Below, in pieces: positions 11,948 to 25,178 of a stretch of DNA of 64,000 nucleotides. The DNA comes from Cryptomeria japonica (lineage: Eukaryota; Streptophyta; Pinopsida; Cupressales; Cupressaceae), in NCBI RefSeq assembly GCF_030272615.1, contig NC_081414.1, forward strand, positions 658,514,292 through 658,578,291. The letters are read 5' to 3'. The notes beneath the pieces are model-generated. The model searched no databases. It was not told where the DNA came from and was given only the letters and a program-made list of their open reading frames with translations. How positions within the stretch are numbered: the first letter of the stretch is position 1; each line of letters opens with the position of its first letter. A program made the position numbers and the translations under genes.

Positions 11948-13525
11948 ATCTAAAGAACCTTTTACTAAAATAAATGTAGTTGTATGGAAACCTAGAGCAA
12001 TAGCATTATGAACCAAAAAGTCTTCGGGACCAATTGTTAAGAACAGTGAATTTTTATTATCGCTAATAGAACTCAACCAATCGGGTAACCATAAGATTTT
12101 GCTAGCATTGAATGTTGGATCATCTGTTGAAGATAAGAGTGCATCAAAACCATATAAGGACTTACCATGAGTAGATTGTATCCATTGAGCAAATATGCGT
12201 TCAATCAAGATTTGCTTTTCTGGAGTACCAAAAGCAAGCATAACATTGTTATGAAGATAAAGTCCCAAGGTATGAAAACCTAGGAATAAACTAACCCAAC
12301 CCAAATGAGAGATTATGGCTTCCTTATGCTCCAACATTCTTGCCAATACATTATCCTTAATCTATTCTAGATTATAATCTCTAATGAGAAATATAGCTCC
12401 ATGAGAAAATGCGCCTGTCATAATGAATCCGGCAATGTATTGATGATGAGTATACAGTGCAACTTGGGTAGTAAAATCTTGTGCTATGAATGCATAGGCA
12501 GGTAAAGAATACAGGTGTTGAGCTACCAAGGAAGTAACAACTCCCAAAGAAACTAGAGCAAGACCTAATTGAAATTGAAGAGAATTATTGATTATGTTGT
12601 AAAGACCCTTATGCCCGCGTCCTAGTAAGCCTTTTGGAGGAACATGTGCTTCTAAAATATCTTTTATACCATGTCCAATCCCAAAGTTGGTTCTATACAT
12701 ATGACCAGCAATGAAAAACACAAATGCAATAGCTAAATGATCATGTGTGATATCAGTTAGCCAAAAACTTTGAGTTTGTGGGTGAAATCCCCCGAGAAGA
12801 GTTAGAATAGCAGTTCCTGCCCCTTTAGTAGTACTAAATAAATGACTACTGGAATTAGGATTTTGAGCATAAAGATTCCACTGACCTGTAAAAAGTGGTT
12901 CCAACCCTTCGGGATGCGATAATACATCTAAAAAATTATCACATCTTATGTGTTATCCTCTTGATTTATGAATAGTGGCATGAACTAAATGCCTCATCCA
13001 AGCCAAATAACTGACTCCGAAAAGCCCTAACAAATGATGATTAAGACGAGATTCGGCATTTTTAAAACATGAAACACTTGGTTTCCATTGAGGTTGTAGA
13101 TGCAACCAAGAAAGCAGAAAGAAATAGCAAGAAAATAACTCTAGTATAAAGATCTTCATTAGTGTGTAAGCCAATTGTATACCACCACTGATAAACACCA
13201 AAATAAGCAATATTGACCAAACCGGGGGCACCTCCTCGGGTAAACACTTCTACGGCCGGTTGACCAAAATGAGGATCTCAAATTACATGAGCAATAGGTG
13301 TTACATGTAAGGGGTCGTAGACCCATGCTTCGAAATTGCCTCGCCAAGCTACGTGGAACAAATTACCAGAGGTCCACAGAAAGATTATAGCTAACTAACG
13401 AAAGTGAGAAGCAAAAATATTTTGATAAAGATTCTCTTCAGTAATATCATTGTGACTCTCAAAGTCATGTGCACTAGCAATACCAAACCAAATACGATGA
13501 GTAGTTGGGGCCCAAGGAGTGTGGT
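11948..13525 (-). pseudogene. psaB: Plastid-derived psaB (photosystem I P700 apoprotein A2), decayed
   Basis: About two thirds of psaB on the minus strand. The start is lost: it begins at [18 protein letters not shown], near codon 15-20 of the normal gene. It continues through [48 protein letters not shown] and [13 protein letters not shown]. Then come [72 protein letters not shown] and [13 protein letters not shown], ending about [10 protein letters not shown]. The last quarter of the protein is missing. Stops (for example WDPHFG read as stop-DPHFG near 13279, and DYNLE-stop near 12363) and frameshifts make it non-functional. In plastids the product binds the P700 special pair with PsaA. Confidence 0.96.
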
Positions 13526-13860
13526 AAAATACTCTTTTGTCTTTATGCCAGATTTCATAAATACTTTACTTATGCAAAAGTAAGTTATCACATAATAAAA
13601 TTTGTTCTTTTCATTTTGTCAACAAATGAAGAGATCGTATAGGAAAGATGGTTGAGCAGTTCAAGGCATAGCATTGGAATTGTTATGTAGGCTTCTAATT
13701 ATCGAGGGTTCGAATCTCTCTCTTTCTGTATATTCGCCTTAGTTTTTTTGCATCGTTTTCTCATGAATCTAAACCCAATTAGATGCTTTCATTCTCCTGT
13801 AATATCCTTCTATTTTGGGATAGAGAAAATAAAAAGAGTAAAGTATGGCAAAGGAAAATA
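13519..13860. repeat. Palindrome left arm
   Basis: About 342-bp arm of a near-perfect inverted repeat; the partner is 13873-14217. It holds the plus-strand trnS copy. Outer ends read GTGGTAAAATACTC (left) and GAGTATTTTCCCAC (right). A few mismatches separate the arms. Confidence 0.95.
13642..13728 (+). tRNA. trnS-GGA: Plastid-type tRNA-Ser(GGA), decayed copy 1
   Basis: 87-bp sequence with acceptor start GGAAAGATGG, the anticodon segment AGCATTGGAATTG carrying GGA, a long variable arm, and the T-arm GAGGGTTCGAATCTCTC. It matches the plastid serine tRNA pattern but has unpaired changes, for example anticodon stem AGCAT/TTGTTAT and a TCTTTCT 3' end. It sits in the palindrome's left arm. Expression in the nucleus is unlikely. 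Confidence 0.85.
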
Positions 13861-13872
13861 GAAGGATATTGT

Positions 13873-14217
13873 TATTTTCCTTTGCCATACCTTTACTCTT
13901 TTTATTTTCTCTATCCCAAAATAGAAGGATATTGTGGGAGGATGAAAACATCTTATTGGGTTTAGATTCATGAGAAAACGATGCAAAAAAGACTAAGGCG
14001 AATATACGGAAAGAGAGGGATTCGAACGCTCAATAAACAAAAGCCTACATAGCAGTTCCAATGCTACGCCTTGAACCGCTCAACCATCTTTCCTATATGA
14101 TCTCTTCATTTGTCGACAAAATGAAAAGAACAAGTTTTATTATGTGATAACTTACTTTTGCATAAGTAAAGTATTTATGAAATTTGGCATAAAGACAAAA
14201 GAGTATTTTCCCACACG
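13873..14217. repeat. Palindrome right arm
   Basis: Inverted copy of 13519-13860, separated by a 12-base spacer (13861-13872, GAAGGATATTGT). It holds the minus-strand trnS copy. Confidence 0.95.
14007..14093 (-). tRNA. trnS-GGA: Plastid-type tRNA-Ser(GGA), copy 2
   Basis: Minus-strand copy in the right arm, better preserved than copy 1. The anticodon segment reads AGCATTGGAACTGCTATG, and the acceptor ends GGAAAGA and TCTTTCC pair. The T-loop region has a changed base (GAGCGTTCGAATCCC). The two copies differ at several sites, so they have diverged since duplication or lacked recent gene conversion. Confidence 0.87.
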
Positions 14218-15380
<1,163 letters not shown>

Positions 15381-15385
15381 TCAAA

Positions 15386-15762
15386 ATGAGTCAAAATTTA
15401 TCTTTTATGAGTGACTAAGATAAACACGAACAACTTCGAATTGGATTAGTTTCTCCCAATCAGATTCTCGCTTGGTCTAAAAGAATATTACCTAATGGAG
15501 AAAGAGTCGGACAAGTGCCTACAAAACGCACTTTAGATTATATAACTTATGAACCAGTAAGAGATGGATTATTTTGTGAAAGAATATTTGGACCTAAGAA
15601 AAGGGGAGTTTGTGCTTGTGTAAAACCTTGAATGATAGAAAATGACAAGGAAAACTACAACTCCAATTTTTGTACTCAATATGGAGTTGAACTTGCTATT
15701 GATCCTCGAATTTGAAGATATCGAATGGGATACATTAAACTGACATGTCCATTTGTTCATAT
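15386..15762 (+). pseudogene. rpoC1: Plastid-derived rpoC1 exon 1, first part
   Basis: RNA polymerase beta-prime N-terminal region: [61 protein letters not shown]. The zinc-binding Cys residues are partly lost (QYGVE for QCGVE). In-frame stops appear near 15417, 15630 and 15713. It is cut at 15762 by element C and resumes at 30347 with the matching next residues. Confidence 0.94.
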
Positions 15763-16132
15763 TGTGAGAGTTGAGAAACACAACACCACAGGAGCCCAAA
15801 TGATCTTTGTAAGTTGAAAAATCTATTACAAGGAGAAGCAAGGAAGCAAATAACAGATAAAACAAATACACAGAAAATATGCAAAAAAATATGAGAGCTC
15901 AATATTCACAAAATGTGTAATGTGATAATCCTTACAATACAATGAAAAGAATAAACCTCTAATAGGTCAAGAAACCCTAAAAAGAAAAACCTAGGCTTGC
16001 ACATAATAATTAATAAAAAGAATTAATTATTATGCACCTAAAGCTAGCTTAAGTGTAAAAGAGATAAAGGGAACTTAAATAATTAAACAAATGTTGTTTA
16101 ATTAATTAAGTAAATACCCGAATACTCTAACA
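15763..16132 (-). repeat. Element C 3' LTR
   Basis: 370-bp LTR closely matching element B LTRs; begins TGTGAGAG and ends CTCTAACA on the plus strand. Confidence 0.93.
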
Positions 16133-17634
16133 CCCCCCCTTAAGCTAGACTTAGGGAGAAGCTAAAACCTAGAACAACTACTGAAAGCAAGAAAGATGGG
16201 TCCCGACAACAAGGCCTGATCAGGTACCCAAATACAACCAAATCTCTATGAACCAAAGAAATAGAGAAAACCACATGGGAACAAAACTCTACTCCAAACA
16301 AAGATGGAGAAAGCAAGAAGAAGGACTAAAAAAGCCTCCAAACAAGAATGTTCCAAAAAGATAGGAACAAGAGAAGATCATAAGAATCACTAAAGCATGA
16401 AGAACCTACAAACACTGTCGAAGAATAACTGCTGATCTAAAGAACCTCTACTGAAATAGAACATGACCAGGTAGAGAAGACTGTAATCTATATGAGTGTC
16501 CTCAAATGACACTACTCGAATCAGAAGGCAAACAAAGGCAAACAACTAAACTCGAACATATAGATGGCATGAGAAACTAAAGCCTGAAGAGATGATCAAT
16601 CGAACCACAGAAGCATTAGAACCAACAGGAAAAACCTCCCCATAATGTTGAAAGGGGAGAGGGATAGGTATACTAAAAAGAATAGCCAACAGGAACTGCA
16701 CGACGAAGAACCAAGAACATCGAAGGCACAGAAACAGTACATAGTGTCATGGAAGGAACACTCACTTGACACATAGCATGAGGCGAATGTCATGGAAGGA
16801 ACACTCACTGGACAAAGATAGATGGCAAACAAGGCAAACAGCAACCCCCTCATGGCACTTTATAAGTAGTGCATGTACAATAAGGCACAAGATGTGCAAG
16901 ATCCCAAGTAAACAATGCATGATGGCACTTTATCTCAGTGTGTTTTCATAAAAGAAGCTACAATGACAAGAAAACTGGAAATAGAAAGGAGAACAAAAAT
17001 AGAGACATCCTACTCAAAGAAGAGATCCCAAGACCCGAAACAACCAAGATATCCACAGAGTGCTAAAAAAACAAAAAACTGAAGAAAACATTCCTGGAGC
17101 AGAATCGGGAAAGAAAACTCATATGGCTGGAAAGTACACAGGACAAGCTTTCCAACGATATAAAGTTTTTTGAAAACCGGAGGTCGGATGCTCATTCTAT
17201 GGCTCCCGGAGTGCAAAAAAGAGACCCCACTTTGACTGAAAAAAACACAGTCAAAAAGAAAAATTGGAAAAAAAATTCCAACATCACGAGGTTCGGCTCG
17301 GAACTAGCTATCCAACACCTATTCATTTTCGAAAAAATGACTCCGTATGCTCAAGATATGGCCAAAAAATGAACCCCCCCTTAAAAAGACAAGAGGGAGA
17401 AGGTCTGGTGGCAGGAGCATGGCGGTGGTGGTGCTCCGGCAGCTCTCCAATGGTACAGCAGCCATCAAGCGGTGCAAAAGTGGCCAAGTGGAGTAGGTCA
17501 GGCGGTGCAAAGGATGGTTGGCGATATCACAGGGCTAAGATAGTGGTGGCCACAAGCAGGCAGGGGCGGAGCAGCGACAGCGAGAGCAGCATGGCGTGAG
17601 CAGTGGCAAGGAGGCCAACGGGGAGCTGTGGCAG
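16133..17634 (-). other. Element C interior, left part
   Basis: Matches element B interior up to about 17370, then turns GC-rich (17395-17634, GGTGG/GGCGG-rich). No convincing frame. It ends in GGCAG, the duplicated target of element D. Confidence 0.75.
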
Positions 17635-19447
17635 TGATAGGGAGATTGAGTGAGAAGTTACTCAATGAGCCTAAATTGGTTTAATTTTTAAATGGACCCA
17701 AGGTTATGCTTTCTTTTTTTATTGTATTCAATTTGTGTTGGCAACATTCAACTAAACTCTAACAACCACACTTCTCCTCAAACAACCTCACTATTGCATG
17801 TTATGCAACATTGTTCTTGTTTGCTTTCTCAAGTTACAAAGGAAGTTACTCTTACACCACACACCACACACCAAACTTCAAAAATCTTATAATCTCTGCC
17901 CCATCACTTTTAACTACTTTCTAACTATGCCCTGCACTATCATTACACCAAACACTTGCCATACAACATTAAAATGATTTGAAAAAAAACTGTCACTGTC
18001 AAACCACTATTTTTCCTGCACTTGCAAGGTTAGATTGCCATAGAAAACTTCATCAATCCATATATAAACCTCTAATCATCTTTGTTAGCCCTGTTACAAG
18101 ATGCCAAAGTATGAATGTGTTCATAAAGCAAACTTGGATTCACAAAGGCATTAATTTCCCAAAATTGGGCACTTGCTGCCAGCCACTACTTCAACACACT
18201 CAGACGTTAATAACTTCCAAACCAGAAACTAATATTCCAATCGCTTCAATGGATTTTTATAAAACTGGATTAAGAGAAACATATCAAAAATTCATAAAGA
18301 TCCAACGGTGAAATAAAAAGTTATCATCTCTGCACCGAGACCAATTTTGACTGTCATAAATCTGGAAATTGTATGCTTGCTGCCAACTAAAGTTAACACA
18401 CACTTGCAAGATGAAAAGCACATTGTTTGGAGCTCCAAATGAATCCAAAACCCCTTGAATGATAGTGCATACCTCTTCCTCAAGTTTGTTCACTCAATTG
18501 ACCTCTGAGCACAAACTTATTTGAGTCTTTCTCAAATTTGCTAGCCAAGTTCATCTCCAACTTGCCTAGCATGGACTCAAAAACACTTCCTTTGCACAAC
18601 CCTGACCAAAAGATGAATTATATACACTATACATGAGCAATAAAACTTATCTAAGTCCATCCATGGGAGCTTAAACCTGGAATTAGACAAGTTGATGCAT
18701 TTTGGAGGTCAAAACCTTTGACAGGGTAGCAAAAGAGCCAAAAATGAAACTTTGTGTACAACCCACTTCCAAACACAAAACCTACAATCTAACTACATGA
18801 ATAGCATTGAATATACATTACAATCACTTCCCAAAAGGTACAACACAAAAATGAGAAGTCCCAGTATGGGCTGCTATACAAATGGAGTGCAAAACATGAG
18901 AAAGAACATGAAAATTGTTGCTCTTTTGATTGATTATGATAGAAAGTACAAAATCCAACCCTATACAAAGAAGAGGGAGGCATATATATAATATTTGGAG
19001 GTAGTTATCAAGTCCTATACAGACATAAGCCATTTTTGTCTTTTTTTAACAAAAAAGGTGTCTAAAATGACAACTTTTACAAGCAAAATGACAAGTTTTG
19101 TTGCTCCAAATGGAAATTTGAGCAACCTAACACAACCAAACTTCAAAAATCACCTAGAAATGATTAAAAAAACTTTCTAAACATGTTTCAATTCTTTCCA
19201 AAGCATGCCTAAGCCTATAAGGCAATTTTCCACTTTTTAGCCCTTTTAGGCCTAGAAGCACAAAATTGACAATTCAAGTCCTAAGAAAGAAAAATTGATC
19301 TCTCAAGCACAAAATGAGATCAAACACTCATTAAATGAATAAACACAACCTATGACAAAATTCAAAACCTATTACAAGACTTACAAACACTTAAGCATGA
19401 AAATATTAAAAATGAAGAGTAAAGCATGACTAGGTGCTCCTGCACCA
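17635..19447 (-). repeat. Element D 3' LTR
   Basis: 1813-bp LTR. Its first 170 bases differ from the partner at 24142 by roughly 5 percent, by eye. It ends AGGTGCTCCTGCACCA. Confidence 0.92.
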
Positions 19448-19466
19448 TACTCCCCCAAAGACAAAG
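19448..19466 (-). other. Element D polypurine tract
   Basis: The plus strand reads TACTCCCCCAAAG, so the minus strand is CTTTGGGGGAGTA just before the LTR start. Confidence 0.8.
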
Positions 19467-19469
19467 AAG

Positions 19470-22400
19470 TCATCTGACCCCTTGAGGCAGAAAAGAAGAA
19501 GGAATTATAGACTTAGAGAAATTAGATTCATGTATCCAAGTGGCTTCTAAAAATGGTTTATATTTCCACTTGATAAGATGCTCCATGTACACTTGATGGC
19601 GAGTCTTCTTGTACACTCTTGAGTCCAACACCTTTTCAGCTTGAGGAATGGATGGAGGAGGTAAAGGCAAGTCTGAAAGTGATTGGTACACATCTGAAAC
19701 TCTTTCATTCTCTTGAGGAAGTGGATCCTTGAATGCTACCAAATCTGAAACATTAAAAATAGGAGACAAAGAAAGATCAGTAGGTAAATCAATTTTGTAA
19801 GCATTAGTACCATACTTAGCCAATATTTTGCAAGGACCTATCCTCCTCATTTGGAGTTTTTTGGGAACTCCTTTTTTCAATCTGGACTTGTTCAAATGAA
19901 CCATGACATAATCACCAACTAAAAACTGAATTTCCCTCTTTGTTGCATCCACTCAAACCTTAACCTTTTGAGTAGCTTCTTGAAGAGACTTCCTTACTTG
20001 GGCATGAACTTCTTTCATGGATTGGGCCATGTCATCTGTTGTTCCACTCTTCTGCTGAAAATCACCAAGATCTCTCAACTCCATAACACCCCTTGGGTAC
20101 ATACCATAAACCACCTGAAAAGGACTCTTGCCAGTTGACCTGTTCACACTATCATTGTAAGCAAATTTTGCCTATGGAATGAGTTGATCCCAACTCTGTC
20201 CATACTCCTTTGTCAAGCACCTTAAAAGATTTCCAAGAGTCCTATTTACCACCTCAGTTTGGCCATCAGTTTGAGGATGGTAAGCTAAACCAAAAGAAAG
20301 ATTAGTACCCAATCTCTTCCACAATGTTTTCCAGAAATGACCAAGAAATTTAACATCCCTATCTGAAATAATACTTGTAGGTAAGCCATGGATTCTAACT
20401 ACTTCCTTAAAGAAAAGATAAGCAATATGGCTTGCATCATGTGTAGTCTTACAAGGAACAAAGTATGCCATTTTACTAAATCTATCAACAATAACAAAGA
20501 TGCTATCAAAACCTGCTCTAGTTCTAGGCAATCCTACTACAAAATCCATATTGATGCAATCCCAAGGTCTAGTAGGAATAGGAAGAGGCTGATATAAACC
20601 AGCATTGGAAGAGGTACCTTTGGCTTTCTGACAAACCATACACTGCTCCACATACCTCCTGATATCACGCTGCTTCTTAGGCCAATAGTATAAATGTTGC
20701 ACCAATTCTAAGGTCTTGTTGAGACCAAAATGTCCACTCAAACTCCCATTGTGTTTTTCTTGAATCAAATTGTCCCTCATGGATCTCTTGGGCACACACA
20801 ATTGTCCACCTTTAAACAACAAACCATTCTGCAAATTATAATCAGCATACTCATGATGGAAATGGTTCTCAAAATCTGAACAAACTTTATATATAGCAGC
20901 AAAGTCATCATCATCAGAATACATAGTCTTAAAGCAATCAATACCAATACTTTGTACCTGTACCTCCTGTACTATGAGAAGCCTTCTACTCAAAGCATCT
21001 ACTACCTTGTTACATTGGCCCTTCTTATGCTTAAGAGTAAAAGTATAAGACTGTAAGTATTCAACCCATTTAACACGCCTATGACTGAGCTTATCCTGTG
21101 AATTCAAGAAACTTTATGCCTGATTGTTTGTGTAAACAACAAATTATGTAGGAAGGAGATAGTATCTCCATTTCCTAAGTGCCTGTACTAATGCTTAAAG
21201 CTCCAAATCATAAGATGAGTACTTTTTCTTAGCATCATTTAATTTTTCACTAAAGAATGCAACTGGTCTATTTTATTGACTCAAAACTGCACCTACAGCA
21301 ATATGACTAGCATCACATTCAATAATTAAAAGCTTATCAAAACTAGGAAGTATGAGTACTGGTTGTGAAGAAACTTTGGTTTTCAGCATTTCAAACCCCT
21401 TGTTAGATGCATCTATCCACTGAAATTTTACCTTAACACCCCCTTTGATGGTATCCAACATTGGAGCACAAATCTCACTGAAACCCTTGATGAATTTTCT
21501 GTAAAACTGTGCTAGGCCATGAAAGCTTTTGGCATCACTTGTTGTTCTTGGAGTTGGCCAACTTGTTATGGCTGCAACCTTAGATTGATCCATTTTCAGA
21601 TCTCCACCTGATACAACAAAATTGAGATAGACCAATTCTTGCTTCATAAAATCACACTTTTCAAGATTTATGGTTAGTTGTTCATCAGATAACTTTTGCA
21701 ATACAATAGCTAAATTCTTCAAGTGCTCTTCTTTAGTCCTACTAAAAATGAGAATATCATCTAAGTAGACTACAACAAACTTGCCAAGAAAATCATGCAA
21801 AACTTCATTCATTAATCTCATGAATGTGCTGGGAGCATTAGAAAGACCAAATGACATAACTAGCCACTCATAGAGGCCCTCATTTGTCTTGAAGGCGGTT
21901 TTCCACTCATCACCCTCCTTGATTCTGATCTAATGGTAACCACTCTTCAGGTCTATTTTTGTGAAGTTCTTTGCACCCCCTAAACAATCCATCAAGTCTT
22001 CTATTCTAGGAATGGGAAACCTATATCATATAGTGATTCTGTTTATAGCTCTAGAATCTATGCATAGTCTCCATGTACCCCCTTTCTTTGGTGCCAACAC
22101 TATAGGTACTGCACAAGCACTTATACTCTTTCTTATTAACCCTTGGTCTAACTGTTCTTGAATTTGTCTTGCTACTTCTTTGTTTTGTTTAGGAGTCATC
22201 TTATAGGCTACCTTGTTTGGCAAAGAAGCTCCTAGTATGAAGTCAATCTGATGACTTATGGCTCTAGGAGGTGGTAAAGTTGTTGGTGTTCCATCACTTA
22301 TGATGTTTTTAAAATTGTCAAGAAGTTGTTGCACTTCTTGTGGGATTTCAGTTTGTTTGTCCTTCTTTTCCTCTCTAGGTGTCACTATGAGTACATAGCC

Positions 22401-24059
22401 AATTCCTTCACCCTCTTCTAGTGTTTTTATGAATTCTTTCTCATCCACTAACAAGGTGTTAGGCACTTTTTTGTTGTTGCTCTCTCCTTCTTCATTGAGG
22501 GATTGAATCTGATAGGTTACTCCATCTTTCTAAAATGAGTAGGACTTTCTTTCCCCATCATGTTGTGCCTTCCTGTCAAACTGCCATGGTCTACCCAGCA
22601 GTAGGTGGCAAGCATCCATAGGAATGATGTCACATAGAATCCTATCCATGTATTCACCTATGTGGAAATCTACCCAGGCTTGCTCATTTACTATCACATG
22701 TTGTCCCTTGTTTAACCATGTTACTTTGTATGGCTCCTTGTGTTGCGTCCTAGGTAGTTTCAATTTGCTTACTACTTCTTTTGATATGATGTTATCTGTG
22801 GATCCTGAATCTATGATCACCTTACACACCTTTCCCATGATTTTACACCTAATCCTGAACAATTCTCTTCTATGTGAGACCTCTTTATTGTGTGGCTTCT
22901 TCATTAACACTCTCTTTATCATTAAACTCTCACCATCTTCTGAAGCTAGATTCAATGCTAAAGTTTTGGTATTACTTCCATCTTCTTGAACATAGTTTAC
23001 CCTCTTCTCACCACCATAGGATGAACGAGGCTTCTCTGGGCATCTATAGGCAGGGTGGCCCAACTTTTGACAGTTATAGCACTTCATGGTTGAGAAGTAG
23101 GACCCTCTCCCTGGTCCATTAGATCTACCCCTACATGGGTTGCTTGATCCCCTACCCCTATAGTTGGGTTTTCTCTGAGAATCCCCACTTTGCTCTATAA
23201 GTTTAGACTCTCCTTGGGATTGTTGATCTATGCTTCTTCCCCCAAAACTGCCTCTATGGCCTCTAGCATCTCTACCCCTACCTCTACCTCTGTTGCTTTG
23301 TTCTTGCTTTTTCTTAATCTTCTCTGCCACTTTAAGTGCTAGTTGATAACACTTGTGTACTGTTTGTGGACATAACAAACTCATCTCTTCATGTATGTTC
23401 CATCTCAATCCATTCAAATACCTTGCTACCTTTATACTCTCATCCTCTACTACTTTGGATCTCACGCATAGTTTTTGGAACTCCTCAGTGTAGCTACTGA
23501 CATCTAAGTCTTTTTGTCTCAAATTTTATCTTTTCCTATGTAGTTGGATTTCATAGTCTTCAGGAAGATAGGTTTCTCTAATCTTGTATATCATTGCTTT
23601 CCAGGTGGCTATTGGTTGCTTACCTTCTTTCACCCTTTCCTCATGGATGAACTTTCACCAAGTTAAGGTTGCCCCTCTCAACCTTGATTTTGCTACTTTA
23701 ACCTTTTGTACTTTAGTTATTCCATCACATTCAAAATGGTTTTCTAGGCCTTCAATCCACTCTATAAAAGCATATGGATCCATCTTTCCACTGAAAAGAG
23801 CCACTCCCTCTAAGATTTTACCACTCATAGCTCTCAAAGCCTTCAAGAATGGTTCTTGCTCAATAACAGGTTCAGGTATGGGAACCTCATCTTCTATTGC
23901 CACCATTTTGCCCTAATCTCCAACCTTATCATGGACTTCTTCAATTTTGACTTCTACTTCAGCTAATTTCACTGCTAGCTGCTCCAACCTCTCTCTGAGT
24001 CCTCTATTTTCTTCTTCTTGGTCTTCGACCTTCTTGGCTAACTCAGCATTAGTCACCAT
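19470..24059 (-). pseudogene. Element D gag-pol polyprotein with chromodomain, decayed
   Basis: Starts at ATG 24059 (MVTNAELAKKVEDQEEE), a Glu/Lys coiled coil. Gag follows (GKMDPYAFIEWIEGLENHFE, 23900-23650), an Arg/Gly-rich stretch, and zinc knuckle CYNCQKLGHPAYRC near 23050-23090. Next come protease IIDSGSTDNII near 22800, reverse transcriptase with the truncated TWRLCIDSRAINRITI and VYLDDILIF near 21760, and RNase H with [16 protein letters not shown]. Integrase has an HHCC finger (CMVCQKAKG) and D,D,E core (NMDFVVGLP, ISDRDVKFLG, DGQTEVVNR). A chromodomain (SRVYKKTRHQVYMEHLIKW, 19480-19600) could tether integration to methylated histone H3. At least eight in-frame stops occur (near 23913, 23650, 23525, 22526, 21930, 21275, 20172, 19953); several fit TGG or CAA mutated by transitions. 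Confidence 0.95.
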
Positions 24060-24126
24060 GTTTTCTTCTAAAGATTTTAGTGATCCTAAGTCAATTTGTT
24101 TTCTCTTTTCACCTGAATCTTACTGT

Positions 24127-24138
24127 GCTCTGATACCA
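24127..24138 (-). other. Element D primer binding site (Met-tRNA)
   Basis: GCTCTGATACCA on the plus strand, three bases from the LTR start at 24142. Confidence 0.92.
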
Positions 24139-24141
24139 CTA

Positions 24142-25178
24142 TGATAGGGAGATTGAGTGAGAAGTTACTCAATGAGCCTAAATTGATCTAATTGTCAAAT
24201 GGACCCAAGGTTATTCTTTTTGTTTTATTGTATTCAATTTGTGTTGGCAACATTCAACTAAACTCTAACACCCACACTTCTCCTCAAACAACCTCACTAT
24301 TGTGTGTTATGCAACATTGTTCTTGTTTGCTTTCTCAAGTTACAAAGGAAGTTACTCAACCACCACACACCAAGCTTCCAAACTCTTTTATAATCTTTGC
24401 CCCATCACTTTGAACTACTTTCTAACTCTACCCTGCACTGTCATTACACCAAACACTTGCCATACAACATTAAAATGATTTAAAAAAATATTGTCACTGA
24501 CAAAACCATTGTTTTTCCTACACTTTGAAAGGTTAGATCACCATAGAAAACTTCATCAATGCATATATCAACCTCTAATCATCTTTGTTAGTCCTGTTAC
24601 AAGATGCCAAAGTATGAATGTGTTCTTAAAGCAAACTTGGATTCACAAAGGCATTAATTTCTCAAAACTGGGCACTTGCTGCCAGCCACTACTTCAACAC
24701 ACTCAGACATTAATAACTTCCAAATCAGAAAATAATATTCCAATCGCTTCAGTGAAGTTTTAGAAAACTATATTAAGATAAACATATCAAAAATTTGTAA
24801 AGATCCAACGCTGAAATAAAAAGTTATCATCTTTGCACTGAGACCAATTTTGACTGTCATAAATCTAAAAAATGTATGCTTGCTGCCAACTAAAGTTAAC
24901 ACACACTTGCAAGATGAAAAGCACACTGTTTGGAGCTCCAAATGCATCCAAAACCCCTTGAATGATAGTGCATACCTCTTCCTCAAGTTTGTTCACTCAA
25001 TTGACCTCTGAGCACAAACTTATCTGAGTCTTTCTCAAATTTGCTAGCCAAGTTCATCTCCAACTTGCCTAGCATGGACTCAAAAACACTTCCTTTGCAC
25101 AACCCTGACCAAAAGATGAATTTTATACACTATACATGAGCTATACAACTTGTCTAAGTCCATCCATGTGAGCCCAAA
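24142..25178 (-). repeat. Element D 5' LTR, first segment
   Basis: Homologous to 17635-18670. Interrupted after CCAAA by element E. The remainder is 28589-29359. Confidence 0.92.

Noticed and set aside
13769-13965. Two overlapping 60-codon frames on opposite strands with the same wording
   Set aside because: They are mirror images created by the palindrome; the sequence is tRNA-flanking plastid DNA.
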